Assembly: GCA_036269915.1 (NCBI GenBank)
Contig: DATBDM010000185.1
Location: 1 to 62,531, forward strand
DNA from: DATBDM01 sp036269915
Lineage (GTDB): Bacteria > Actinomycetota > Thermoleophilia > Solirubrobacterales > Solirubrobacteraceae
Length of the DNA: 62,531 nt
Direction of reading: 5' to 3'
Shown here: positions 15,119-23,454 of the stretch, piece by piece
How positions within the stretch are numbered: position 1 is the first letter of the stretch
Layout of the letters: each line of letters begins with the position of its first letter
The notes under the pieces: generated by a model
The model's database searches: none
Seen by the model: only the letters and a program-made list of their open reading frames with translations
What the model was told of the DNA's origin: nothing
Program-made: the position numbers and the translations under genes

Positions 15119-18100
15119 ATGCCGCCGTTCCGCCCACTGCCCGAGTCCGTCTCCTTCCCCCAGCTCGAGGAGGGGGTGCTGGAGCGCTGGCGCGAGCACG
15201 ACGTGTTCGGCGAGTCGGTCCGCCGCCGGCAGGGCGCCGAGCCGTGGGTGTTCTACGAGGGCCCCCCGACCGCCAACGGCCGCCCGGGCTCCCACCACGT
15301 CCTCGCGCGCGTCTTCAAGGACGTCTTCCCGCGCTACCAGACGATGCGCGGCCGCTACGTCGAGCGCAAGGGCGGCTGGGACTGCCACGGGCTGCCCGTC
15401 GAGGTCGCGGTCGAGCAGAGGCTCGGCTTCAAGAACAAGAAGGACATCGAGGAGTACGGCATCGCGGAGTTCAACCGCCAGTGCCGCGAGAGCGTGTTCG
15501 AGTTCCTCGAGGATTGGACGGCGCTGACCGAGCGGATCGGCTACTGGGTCGACCTCGAGCACCCCTACCGGACCCTCGACGCACCGTACATGGAGTCGGT
15601 CTGGTGGGCGCTGCGGCAGCTGTGGGACAAGGAGCTGCTCTACGAGGGCTTCAAGGTCGTCCCCTACTGCCCGCGGGACGGCACCGCGCTGTCCTCCCAC
15701 GAGGTCGCGCAGGGCTACCGCGACGTCGAGGACCCGTCGATCTTCGTGCGCTTCCCGGTCACGTCCGCGCCGGAGGGATCCGCGCTGCGCCCGGGCGACA
15801 CGATGCTGGTCTGGACCACAACGCCCTGGACGCTCGTCTCCAACGCGGCCGTCGCCGTCGACCCCGAGCTGACCTACGTCCGCACCACCGACGGCTCGGT
15901 GCTCGCCGAGCCGCTCGTCGAGCGCGTGCTGGGGGAGGGGGCCGTGGTCGTCGACCGCTTCCCGGGCGAGCGGATGGTCGGCGCGGCCTACGAGCCGCCG
16001 TTCGGCTTCATCGCCGCCGCCGAGTACGGCGAGAAGGGCCACACCGTCCTCGCCGCCGACTTCGTCTCCGCCGAGGACGGCACCGGCATCGTCCACACCG
16101 CCATCGCGTTCGGCGCCGATGACTTCCGGCTCGGCGAGGAGAACGGCCTCGACGTCGTCAACCCCGTCCGCCCCGACGGCACCTTCGACGAGCGCATCGG
16201 CCCCTACGCCGGCCGCTGGGTCAAGGACGCCGACGACGACCTGATCGCCGAACTCGAGGCGCGCGGGCGCGTGCTGCGCGCCGAGCGCCTCCTGCACGCC
16301 TACCCGCACTGCTGGCGCTGCGGCACGCCGCTGCTCTACTACGCGCGCGCCAGCTGGTACATCCGCACGACCGCGCTGCGCGACCGCCTGCTCGCCGCCA
16401 ACGAGACCGTCGACTGGCATCCCGAGCACATCAAGCACGGCCGCTTCGGGCGCTGGCTGGAGAACAACGTCGACTGGGCGCTCTCGCGCGAGCGCTACTG
16501 GGGCACGCCGCTGCCGGTGTGGCGCTGCGCGAACGGCCACGCCGAGTGCATGGGCTCGTTCGCCGAGGTCGAGGGCAAGGCGGGCGCCGAGCTTCCGGAC
16601 CCGCACCGCCCCTACGTCGACGAGCTGACCTGGGACTGCGCCGAGTGCGGCGAGCCGATGCGCCGCGTCCCCGAGGTGATCGACGCCTGGTTCGACTCGG
16701 GCTCGATGCCGTTCGCCCAGCACCATGCCCCGTTCGAGAACGGGGAGCGCTTCGACGCGCAGTACCCGGCCAACTACATCTGCGAGGGGATCGACCAGAC
16801 CCGCGGCTGGTTCTACTCGCTGCTGGCCATCTCGACCCTGCTCTTCGACCGCTCGCCCTACGAGACCGTGCTGTGCCTCGGGCACATCGCCGACCCCGAG
16901 GGCAAGAAGATGTCGAAGTCGCTCGGCAACATCGTCGCGCCCTGGGACGTCATCGAGCGCCACGGGGCCGACGCGTTCCGTTGGTACTTCCTCACCTCCA
17001 AGCAGCCGTGGGAGGGCTACGGGTTCGACGTCGACACGGTCGGCGACGCGCTGCGGCAGTTCCTGCTGCAGCTGTGGAACACCTACGGCTTCCTCGTCCT
17101 CTACGCGAACGCCAACGACGTCGAGCAGCTCGACGCCCCGCCGAGCACCGACCTCGATCGCTGGGCGCTCTCGCGCCTCGGCGCGACGATCGAGACCGTG
17201 CGCGAGTACATGGACGCGTTCGACGCCACGCGCGCGGGCCAGGCGATCGCCGGCTACGTCGACGAGCTCTCGAACTGGTACGTGCGCCGCTCGCGCCGGC
17301 GCTTCTGGGACGGCGACCCCGCCGCGATCGCGACGCTGCGCACCTGCCTGCTCGGCGTCTCCAAGCTGCTCGCGCCGTTCTGCCCGTTCCTGGCCGACGA
17401 GATCTACGGCAACCTCGACGGCGCCGAGCCCTCCGTGCACCTCTGCGACTTCCCGGAGGCGGTGGAGCGCGACCGGGAGCTGGAGGCCGCGATGGAGGTC
17501 GTGCGCGAGACCGTCCGCCTCGGCCTCGCCGCCCGCGGGCAGTCCAAGCTCAAGGTCCGCCAGCCGCTGCGCGCGGCGGTGGTCGTGGCGGCCGGCGCCG
17601 AGCGCGAAGCGATCGAGCGGCTGTCGGGCACGGTGCTGGAGGAGCTCAACGTCAAGGAGCTGCGCTACGTCGCGCAGGCCGACGAGCTCGGCTCCTACGA
17701 GGTCAAGCCGAACTACCGCGCGCTCGGCCCGCGCTTCGGCAAGCAGATGCCGCAGGTCGCGGCGGCGGTCGCGTCGCTCGCTCCCGCCCACGTCGCCGGC
17801 GTCGTGCGCGGCGGCGGCCGCGTCGGGATCAACGTCGACGGCCACGACCACGAGCTCGACGCCGACGACCTGCTGCTCGCGATGCGTGCGCCCGAGGGCT
17901 ACCAGCTCGAGCGCGAGGGCTCGCACGCGGTGGCGCTCGAGCTCGAGCTCGACGATGGGTTGCGCCGCGAGGGCATCGCGCGCGAGGTCGTGCATGCCGT
18001 CCAGAACGCGCGCAAGGCCGCGGGGCTGCAGGTCGAGGATCGCATCGAGCTGGCGCTCGGCGGCGACGGCACGCTGCTCGAGGCGGTGCGCGAGCACGAG

Positions 18101-18229
18101 GCCTACCTGGCCGGCGAGACGCTCGCGCTCGCCGTCTCCTACGAGAACGGGCTCGACGGAGCGAGCGAGGCGACGATCGAGGGCCGCCCGCTCACCATCG
18201 CCGTTCGGCGCGCCGCGTCGGAAGCCTGA
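15119..18229 (+). CDS. ileS: Isoleucyl-tRNA synthetase, long eukaryote-like type
   Basis: 1036 residues, the length of the type 2 enzymes found in mycobacteria and eukaryotes rather than the roughly 930-residue type 1. The class Ia first motif appears as PGSHHV at residues 56-61 in EGPPTANGRPGSHHVLARVF, a form I recall from actinobacterial IleS. GGWDCHGLPVE follows. The KMSKS loop lies at 597-601 in GKKMSKSLGN. The editing (CP1) insert lies between them, with MLVWTTTPWTLVSNAAVAV. The enzyme charges tRNA-Ile in the cytoplasm. Type 2 enzymes are commonly insensitive to mupirocin; whether this one is cannot be read directly. The gene has a -10 only 11 nt upstream, so it lacks the ileS T-box leader of many actinobacteria. 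Confidence 0.97.
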   Translation: MPPFRPLPESVSFPQLEEGVLERWREHDVFGESVRRRQGAEPWVFYEGPPTANGRPGSHHVLARVFKDVFPRYQTMRGRYVERKGGWDCHGLPVEVAVEQRLGFKNKKDIEEYGIAEFNRQCRESVFEFLEDWTALTERIGYWVDLEHPYRTLDAPYMESVWWALRQLWDKELLYEGFKVVPYCPRDGTALSSHEVAQGYRDVEDPSIFVRFPVTSAPEGSALRPGDTMLVWTTTPWTLVSNAAVAVDPELTYVRTTDGSVLAEPLVERVLGEGAVVVDRFPGERMVGAAYEPPFGFIAAAEYGEKGHTVLAADFVSAEDGTGIVHTAIAFGADDFRLGEENGLDVVNPVRPDGTFDERIGPYAGRWVKDADDDLIAELEARGRVLRAERLLHAYPHCWRCGTPLLYYARASWYIRTTALRDRLLAANETVDWHPEHIKHGRFGRWLENNVDWALSRERYWGTPLPVWRCANGHAECMGSFAEVEGKAGAELPDPHRPYVDELTWDCAECGEPMRRVPEVIDAWFDSGSMPFAQHHAPFENGERFDAQYPANYICEGIDQTRGWFYSLLAISTLLFDRSPYETVLCLGHIADPEGKKMSKSLGNIVAPWDVIERHGADAFRWYFLTSKQPWEGYGFDVDTVGDALRQFLLQLWNTYGFLVLYANANDVEQLDAPPSTDLDRWALSRLGATIETVREYMDAFDATRAGQAIAGYVDELSNWYVRRSRRRFWDGDPAAIATLRTCLLGVSKLLAPFCPFLADEIYGNLDGAEPSVHLCDFPEAVERDRELEAAMEVVRETVRLGLAARGQSKLKVRQPLRAAVVVAAGAEREAIERLSGTVLEELNVKELRYVAQADELGSYEVKPNYRALGPRFGKQMPQVAAAVASLAPAHVAGVVRGGGRVGINVDGHDHELDADDLLLAMRAPEGYQLEREGSHAVALELELDDGLRREGIAREVVHAVQNARKAAGLQVEDRIELALGGDGTLLEAVREHEAYLAGETLALAVSYENGLDGASEATIEGRPLTIAVRRAASEA

Positions 18230-18272
18230 CCCGCGGCTGCGTAGCTGCCGCCGGGCTGCCGATCACGGCCCC

Positions 18273-18527
18273 GTGACCCTCCTCTGTCGCGCGAGCGCCT
18301 GCCTGCTCGCCGTCGCGGCCGTCCTCGGCACGGCATCCACCGCCTCCGCCGCCGACTGGGCCGGCGCGCTCGCCACCGTCGACGGCCTGCGCCCCGGCCA
18401 TGCCGGCGGGACCGATGACCGCGTGCTCGCCCGGGGCGGCCCGACGACCGTCGAACTGCGGCGCGTTAACGGCGAACGGCCCGCGGGGCGGGCCGTTCGG
18501 ATGCGGCTTCTGCGGTTCGGGTCCTAG
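18273..18527 (+). CDS. Possible short secreted protein
   Basis: 84 residues from GTG: a clear signal peptide (ACLLAVAAVLGTASTASA) followed by a short Gly/Arg-rich mature part. Codon third positions are G/C-rich, as in real genes here. No relative is recognised, and no promoter or ribosome site stands out. The last third encodes a 12-bp perfect hairpin (18473-18499), and the stop overlaps the trxA stop in a shared CTAG. It could be the surviving N-terminus of a larger secreted protein, or an ORF that exists by chance over a terminator region. Confidence 0.35.
   Translation: MTLLCRASACLLAVAAVLGTASTASAADWAGALATVDGLRPGHAGGTDDRVLARGGPTTVELRRVNGERPAGRAVRMRLLRFGS
18473..18499. terminator. Strong GC hairpin between ileS and trxA
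   Basis: CGAACGGCCCGC and GCGGGCCGTTCG form a perfect 12-bp stem around a GGG loop. There is no T-run on either strand. It lies 25 nt past the trxA stop (minus strand) and 243 nt past the ileS stop (plus strand), so it could end both transcripts. U-less hairpins are common terminator candidates in high-GC actinobacteria. Confidence 0.55.
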
Positions 18528-18853
18528 GCGAGGCCGGAGGCCAGCTCGGCCTCGAGGCGCTTCTTGGGCAGCGCGCCCTGGATGCGCTTGGCCTCGGCGC
18601 CGTTGCGGAAGAGCAGCAGCGTCGGGATCGCCAGGATGCCGAACTGGGCGGCGGTCTGCTGGTTCTCGTCGACGTTGACCTTGACGATGCGCAGCGACTC
18701 GGCCTGCTCGTCCGCGATCTCCTCGAGCGACGGGGCGATCACGCGGCAGGGGCCGCACCACGGCGCCCAGAAGTCCACGAGGACCGGGGTCTCTGACTCG
18801 AGGACCTCGATCTGGAAGGTGGTGTCGGTGACGTCGTTGATGTTGGCGGCCAT
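18524..18853 (-). CDS. trxA: Thioredoxin
   Basis: 109 residues, the standard thioredoxin length. The redox site WCGPC is at residues 32-36 within VDFWAPWCGPCRVIAP, and the cis-Pro loop FGILAIPTLLLFRNG is intact. It reduces disulfides in cytoplasmic proteins using thioredoxin reductase, whose gene is not in the window. ATG 18853 has a GGAGAGGAG site upstream and TATACT as -10 at 18902-18897, so unlike many neighbours this message has a leader of about 40 nt. The C-terminus (PKKRLEAELASGLA) is slightly longer than in the E. coli protein. Confidence 0.97.
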   Translation of the reverse strand: MAANINDVTDTTFQIEVLESETPVLVDFWAPWCGPCRVIAPSLEEIADEQAESLRIVKVNVDENQQTAAQFGILAIPTLLLFRNGAEAKRIQGALPKKRLEAELASGLA

Positions 18854-18896
18854 TCGGGGGTGGAGCTCCTCTCCAGGACGGGGTGTCGCTTCAAAA

Positions 18897-18902
18897 AGTA
18901 TA
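18897..18902 (-). promoter_or_regulatory. -10 element of trxA
   Basis: TATACT on the minus strand, about 43 nt before the trxA ATG, with GGAGAGGAG between. This is one of the few conventional leadered promoters visible in the window. Confidence 0.5.
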
Positions 18903-18919
18903 GCGGCCCTTCGCGGGGC

Positions 18920-19187
18920 TCAGGTCCCCTCATCCTCCCCGATCAGGCCGCGCGAAGCGGCCCAGTGGCTGACCTCGTGGCGCGAGCTGAGCTGCAATTT
19001 GCGCAGGACGGCGCGCACGTGCGACTCGACCGTCCGGGCGCTGATGCCCAGCTTGAGCGCGATGCGCTTGTAGGCGTATCCGCGCGCCAGGTGGTGGAGC
19101 ACCTCGCGCTCGCGCGGGGTGAGCGCCTGCAGCGCGTCGTCCCCGGGCGGCTCGGGCGCGGGCGAGCGGAGGCGTCGTGGTCGTCAT
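18920..19187 (-). pseudogene. Small LuxR/NarL-type HTH regulator with an apparent frameshift
   Basis: The frame ending at TGA 18920 encodes a complete LuxR-type HTH: ALTPREREVLHHLARGYAYK, IALKLGISARTVESHVRAVL and RKLQLSSRHEVSHWA. In that frame there is no ATG or TTG before the domain, only a stop (TGA at 19186-19184), and the sole GTG (19102) would cut off the first helix. The natural start, ATG 19187 (MTTTTPPLARA), is in a different frame but has GACAAT 7 nt upstream. Removing one G from the CCCGGGG tract near 19138 joins the two into a protein of about 88 residues. Either the gene is broken or the base call is wrong. Confidence 0.6.
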
Positions 19188-19269
19188 GGCCGGGATTGTC
19201 GGCGCTCCGCCGGATCGCGGGTAGTGGTGATGACCCGGAGCCTGCTCCGGGATCTCCCGGATGCCCGGC

Positions 19270-19965
19270 CTACAGCAGCGCCCGCATGACGGCGGGCGTC
19301 ACGTAGGTCTCGATCACCCCGGTGGCGACGAGGACCGGGACCGCGATCGCGACGGTCACGAACGTGGCCGCCAGCAGGTCCTGCCAGTCGCCGCGGCGGC
19401 TGGCGATCGTCCACGCCGCGAGCGGCAGGAACAGCGCGGTCAGCTCGGGCAGCGCGTGCGGGAGCAGCGTGACGATCAGCAGGCCCGGCCCATGGCCGAC
19501 GAGCGCGGAGAGGTTCGCGGCCTGGTGGCCGAGCGCGTAGGCCTGTGTCCCCAGCGAGAAGGTGACCGCGGCGCATACGAAGAGGATCGCGGCGGGGCCG
19601 GCGTGCTGGTGGATCCGCCGGACGATGCCGCTGTAGCCCTCGGCCACCTGCGGCATCGAGGAGCCGGCCATGAAGCCCGCGACGCAGGCCATCGCGTGCA
19701 GCGCGAGCACGAGCGCGTTGCGTTCGAGCACGTAGAGCAGATCGCCCGCGGTGGCCGGCTGGGTGTAGCCGGGGAAGCTGACCGAGATCGTGTCGGGCGT
19801 CGAGAGCCGCGCGACCACGTAGGTGGCGACGAGCAGCGCGACGGCGACGGCGAACGCGCCGAGCACCCACGGGCTCAGGACGGAGAGCGGGGCGGAGCGC
19901 CAGCGCCGCAGCGCGGAGCGGGTGTCGTCCCAACCCTGGACGAAGGCGAGCTGCTCGGTGGACAT
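19270..19965 (-). CDS. SpoIIM-like (stage II sporulation protein M family) membrane protein
   Basis: 231 residues with five or six membrane helices. ALHAMACVAGFMAGSSMPQV and the conserved LLPHALPELTALFLPLAAW loop place it in the SpoIIM/DUF95 family. In Bacillus SpoIIM works with SpoIID and SpoIIP in septal peptidoglycan hydrolysis. In non-sporulating actinobacteria family members have no fixed role. Here it is the second gene of an operon with a polyprenol-phosphate glycosyltransferase (2 nt gap), which fits an envelope function. Confidence 0.8.
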   Translation of the reverse strand: MSTEQLAFVQGWDDTRSALRRWRSAPLSVLSPWVLGAFAVAVALLVATYVVARLSTPDTISVSFPGYTQPATAGDLLYVLERNALVLALHAMACVAGFMAGSSMPQVAEGYSGIVRRIHQHAGPAAILFVCAAVTFSLGTQAYALGHQAANLSALVGHGPGLLIVTLLPHALPELTALFLPLAAWTIASRRGDWQDLLAATFVTVAIAVPVLVATGVIETYVTPAVMRALL

Positions 19966-19967
19966 GC

Positions 19968-20753
19968 CTAGTGGATCGGCAGCTGGTCCGGCTCACCTGA
20001 GCCGGACGGCGCCACGGCCGCGATCGCGGGCGCTCGCAGCACCCGGCGCCGGCCGAAGCGCAGCCGCGGCACGAGCACCGCGGCCTCCCATGCGATTCGC
20101 CAGGACATCTTGGATTCGCCCAGCTGGCGCTCGCGGAAGGTGATCGGCAGCTCGTCGACCTGCAGGCCGCGACGCAGCGCGCGGAAGGTCAGCTCGACCT
20201 GGAACGCGTAGCCCTGCGAGCGCACGGTCTCGTAGGCGATCGCGTGCAGGGCGTCGGCCCGGAAGCACTTGAAGCCGCCCGTCATGTCGCGCACGCGCAC
20301 ACCCAGCACGTGGCGCGCGTACCCGCAGCCCGCGCGCGAGATCGCGCGCCGGACGAGGCCCCACTCGGTCACCCCGCCACCCGCGACGTAGCGCGAGCCG
20401 AGCACCAGGTCGGCGCCGGCGTGGGCCGAGGCGAGCAGCCGCGGCAGGTCCTCCGGCGCGTGCGAGAAGTCCGCGTCCATCTCGATCACGTGCGTCGCCC
20501 CGCCGGAGAGGGCGTGGGCGAAGCCGCTGACGTAGGCGCGGCCGAGCCCGGCCTTCCGGGGGCGGTGCAGGACGCTCACCGCGGGCAGCTCCGCGGCGAG
20601 CCGCTCGGCGATCACACCGGTCCCGTCCGGTGAGGAGTCGTCGACGACCAGCACGCGCGCCCCGGGCAGCGCGGCGAGCACCGCGCGGACCATCGACTCG
20701 ATGTTCTCGGCCTCGTTGTAGGTGGGGAGGACGACCCACGGTGACCCGGCCAT
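19968..20753 (-). CDS. Polyprenol-phosphate mannosyltransferase-like GT2 enzyme
   Basis: 261 residues of the GT-A fold, family GT2, dolichol-phosphate-mannose synthase subgroup. VVLPTYNEAENIESMVRAVL opens the nucleotide-binding domain and VLVVDDSSPDGTG holds the first Asp pair. EMDADFSHAPEDLP carries the DxD metal site, and DMTGGFKCFRADAL plus GYAFQVELTFRA are family blocks. It moves mannose (or another sugar) from a nucleotide donor to polyprenyl phosphate on the inner face of the membrane for later glycan or protein mannosylation. It lacks the acyltransferase domain fused to some mycobacterial Ppm1 proteins. It is the first gene of a two-gene operon with the SpoIIM-like gene, divergent from polX. 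Confidence 0.9.
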   Translation of the reverse strand: MAGSPWVVLPTYNEAENIESMVRAVLAALPGARVLVVDDSSPDGTGVIAERLAAELPAVSVLHRPRKAGLGRAYVSGFAHALSGGATHVIEMDADFSHAPEDLPRLLASAHAGADLVLGSRYVAGGGVTEWGLVRRAISRAGCGYARHVLGVRVRDMTGGFKCFRADALHAIAYETVRSQGYAFQVELTFRALRRGLQVDELPITFRERQLGESKMSWRIAWEAAVLVPRLRFGRRRVLRAPAIAAVAPSGSGEPDQLPIH

Positions 20754-20763
20754 GGCGGCCGCG

Positions 20764-20770
20764 TAGCCTA
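20764..20770. promoter_or_regulatory. Symmetric two-way -10 (TAGCCTA) between the GT2 gene and polX
   Basis: TAGCCT on the plus strand lies 8 nt before the polX GTG. The reverse strand of the same 7 bp reads TAGGCT, 11 nt before the GT2 ATG at 20753. Confidence 0.6.
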
Positions 20771-20777
20771 CTCGGCG

Positions 20778-22529
20778 GTGCCCGACCTGACCAACGCCCA
20801 GATCGCCGCTGCCTTCGAGGAGCTCGGCGACCTCTACGAGCTCGACGGAGCCGTCCAGTACCGCGTGCTCGCCTACCGCGCGGCGGCGCGCACCGTGCGC
20901 GAGGCGAGCGTCTCGGTGCTCGGGCTCACGCGCGAGGGCCGCGTCACCGAGCTGTCCGGGATCGGCAAGACGCTGGAGGAGAAGCTCCAGGCGCTCGACG
21001 AGACCGGCGACATCCCGGCGGCCGCCAAGCTCCGGGCGAAGATCCCGATCGGGCTGATCTCGGTGATGCACCTGCCGGGCTTCGGGCCCAAGCGCGCCAA
21101 GCGCCTCTACGACGAGCTCGGCGTCGACTCGCTCGACGCGTTGCGCGCCGCGGCCCAGGAGGGGAGGATCCGCGGGCTGCGCGGCTTCGGAGCGCGCGTG
21201 GAGGAGAACCTGCTGCGGGTGCTCGCCGACCATGAGGACAACGGCGGCCCGGCGCCGAGGGTGCTGCTCTCGCGCGCGATCCCGCTCGCCGACCAGGTCG
21301 TCGGCGCGCTGCGCGCCCTGCCGGCCGCCGACAAGGTCGAGGCCGCCGGCTCGCTGCGCCGGCAGGCCGACTCGGTCAAGGACCTCGACGTGATCGCGAC
21401 CGCATCGGATCCCGCCGCGCTGATCGCGGCGCTGCGCGAGCTGCCGATCGTCGACTCGGTCGACTCCTCGGGCGACGCGAGCGCGCGCGGGACGCTGCAC
21501 TCGGGCCTGAAGATCGACCTGAAGGTCGTCGAGCCGGACCAGTTCGGCAACGTCCTCCAGCACTTCACGGGGTCCAAGGCCCACAACGTCGGGCTGCGCG
21601 AGTCGGCGGTCCGGCGCGGGCTGCACGTCTCCGAGTACGGGATCCTCGACGACTCGACCGGCGAGACGATCCGCTGCGCGACCGAGGAGGAGGTCTACGC
21701 GACGCTCGGGCTCGACTGGATCCCGCCCGAGCTGCGCGAGGGGCGCGGCGAGCTGGAGGCGGCGGTGGCCGGTGGCCCCGGTCTCCCGCGCCTGATCGAG
21801 CTCGAGGACCTGCGCGGCGACATGCACAGCCACACGACGCTCTCCGACGGCCGGCAGAGCGCCGAGCAGATGGCCGAGGGCGCCCGGGCGCGCGGCCTCG
21901 AGTACCTCGCGCTGACCGACCACTCGGCCTCGCACGGGTTCGGCAACAACGTCACCGCCGACGACCTGAAGCGCCGCATCGAGGAGGTGCGCGAGCTCAA
22001 CGCGCGCTGGGACGACTTCGAGCTGCTCGTCGGCACCGAGTCGAACATCCTCCCCGACGGCTCGCCCGACTACCCGGACGAGCTGCTCGCCGAGCTCGAC
22101 TGGGTGATCGCCTCGATCCACACCTCCTTCGGCATGGACGAGCGCCAGATGACCGACCGCATGATCGCGGCGATCGAGCACCCGCTGATCGACGCGATCG
22201 GGCACCCGACCGGGCGCAAGATCGAGACCCGCTCGCCGTACGCGCTCGACATGGAGCGCGTGATCGAGGCGGCCGCGCGGACCGGCACGATGCTCGAGAT
22301 CAACGCCGCGCCCGACCGGCGCGACCTCGACGAGCTGCACGCGCGCGCGGCGGCCGCGGCCGGGGTGCCGATCCTGATCGACTCGGACGCGCACTCGGTC
22401 CGCAACCTCGAGCTGCTGCGCTACGGCGTCGCCACCGGCCGCCGCGCGTGGCTGACCCGCGAGCAGGTCGCCAACGCCCGGCCGTGGGCGGAGTTCGCGC
22501 CGATGCGCAAGCGCGCCCGGTCCGCGTAG
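20778..22529 (+). CDS. polX: Family X DNA polymerase with C-terminal PHP domain
   Basis: 583 residues, full bacterial PolX length. Residues 1-85 are the 8-kDa helical domain with an HhH motif (ELSGIGKTLEEKLQ), followed by a second HhH (LPGFGPKRAKRLYDEL). The nucleotidyltransferase part includes GSLRRQADSVKDLDVI with the two metal Asp residues (DxD). The PHP domain starts with DMHSHTTLSDG near residue 350 and continues with LTDHSASH and IDSDAHS, giving the metal-binding 3'-5' exonuclease seen in Bacillus PolX. Role: gap filling and base-excision repair. It starts at GTG with a -10 just 8 nt upstream. Confidence 0.95.
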   Translation: MPDLTNAQIAAAFEELGDLYELDGAVQYRVLAYRAAARTVREASVSVLGLTREGRVTELSGIGKTLEEKLQALDETGDIPAAAKLRAKIPIGLISVMHLPGFGPKRAKRLYDELGVDSLDALRAAAQEGRIRGLRGFGARVEENLLRVLADHEDNGGPAPRVLLSRAIPLADQVVGALRALPAADKVEAAGSLRRQADSVKDLDVIATASDPAALIAALRELPIVDSVDSSGDASARGTLHSGLKIDLKVVEPDQFGNVLQHFTGSKAHNVGLRESAVRRGLHVSEYGILDDSTGETIRCATEEEVYATLGLDWIPPELREGRGELEAAVAGGPGLPRLIELEDLRGDMHSHTTLSDGRQSAEQMAEGARARGLEYLALTDHSASHGFGNNVTADDLKRRIEEVRELNARWDDFELLVGTESNILPDGSPDYPDELLAELDWVIASIHTSFGMDERQMTDRMIAAIEHPLIDAIGHPTGRKIETRSPYALDMERVIEAAARTGTMLEINAAPDRRDLDELHARAAAAAGVPILIDSDAHSVRNLELLRYGVATGRRAWLTREQVANARPWAEFAPMRKRARSA

Positions 22530-22649
22530 CGCCGGCGACCGTCAACACCGGCTGGGCCGTCGCGCGACGGGTTCGACGCTGTCCGCGCTCGCCGCAGCTC
22601 GAAGCCGCTCCCGACCCAGCCGCAGTTCGCCGGCGGGCACCCGCCTGGC

Positions 22650-23375
22650 ATGCTGGCGCATCGCGTGACGGGGACGTTCATCAACATCGGCACGGTGCTG
22701 CTGGGCACGCTGCTGGGCATCACGGTCGGCGGGCGACTGACCGAGTCCGCCCAGCAGCGCGTGCTGTTCGGGCTCGGCATGGTCACGCTGGTCATCGGCG
22801 TCGGACTGGCGCTGAGCTGGAGCGGGCCGCACACGACGCGCGGCACCCCGCTGTACGTGCTCGGCGGGATCCTGCTCGGCGGGCTCGTCGGGGAGTGGAT
22901 CGGCATCGAGCGCCGGCTCGAGCAGCTCGGGCGATGGGTCCAGAGCCGGCTCAGCGCGTCGGAGCACTCGACGATCGCCGAGGGGTTCGTCGACGCGTCG
23001 TTGCTGTTCTGCGTCGGCTCCCTGGCGGTCGTCGGCTCGATCCAGGACGGCCTCACCGGCGACTACCAGACGCTCGCCACCAAGGCGGTGCTCGACGGCT
23101 TCGCCGCGATCGCGCTCGCCTCGACGCTGGGCTGGGGCGTCGGGCTCTCGGCGATCACGATCCTCGTCTACCAGGGCGCGATCTCGCTCGGCGCCGGCTT
23201 CTTCTCGGACGTCCTCGTGGGCGAGGCGCTCGCCGTGCTCAACTCGGCCGGCGGCGTGACGATCATCGGCATCTCGCTCAAGTTGCTCTCGCTCAAGGAC
23301 GTCAAGGTCGCGAACTACCTCCCAGCGCTCGTGATCGCGCCGGGCCTGGTGGGACTGGCGTCGCTGCTGCGCTGA
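22650..23375 (+). CDS. DUF554 (YdfK-like) membrane protein
   Basis: 241 residues with about seven hydrophobic helices. GTFINIGTVLLGTLLGITVGG at the start (counted in pieces), ILLGGLVGEWIGIERRLE and GFVDASLLFCVGSLAVVGSI are DUF554 hallmarks. This family is thought to be transport-related but has no proven substrate. ATG 22650 is used here; family members start near the GTG at 22665, which is also possible. The 120 bp before it hold no other gene. A two-part inverted repeat follows the stop. Confidence 0.82.
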   Translation: MLAHRVTGTFINIGTVLLGTLLGITVGGRLTESAQQRVLFGLGMVTLVIGVGLALSWSGPHTTRGTPLYVLGGILLGGLVGEWIGIERRLEQLGRWVQSRLSASEHSTIAEGFVDASLLFCVGSLAVVGSIQDGLTGDYQTLATKAVLDGFAAIALASTLGWGVGLSAITILVYQGAISLGAGFFSDVLVGEALAVLNSAGGVTIIGISLKLLSLKDVKVANYLPALVIAPGLVGLASLLR

Positions 23376-23386
23376 ACGCGAGTGGC

Positions 23387-23441
23387 GTCAGACCCCTTCA
23401 CGCCACGGCGATCTCAGCGGATGCGACCCATGGGGTCTGAC
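23387..23441. repeat. Inverted repeat / nested hairpins after the DUF554 gene
   Basis: GTCAGACCCC (23387-23396) and GGGGTCTGAC (23432-23441) are perfect 10-bp arms 35 nt apart. Overlapping the left arm is a second stem, GTGGCGT (23382-23388) with ACGCCAC (23400-23406). The two structures exclude one another. It lies between convergent genes, so it may terminate both. The GGGGTCTGAC arms also resemble dispersed REP-type units; I find no second copy in this window. Confidence 0.5.
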
Positions 23442-23454
23442 CCTGCGGTTGGCG

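Noticed and set aside
828..20753. Sporulation genes (SpoIID and SpoIIM families) as evidence for endospore formation
   Set aside because: Both families are widespread in non-sporulating actinobacteria, and no sporulation sigma factor or other spo gene is present.
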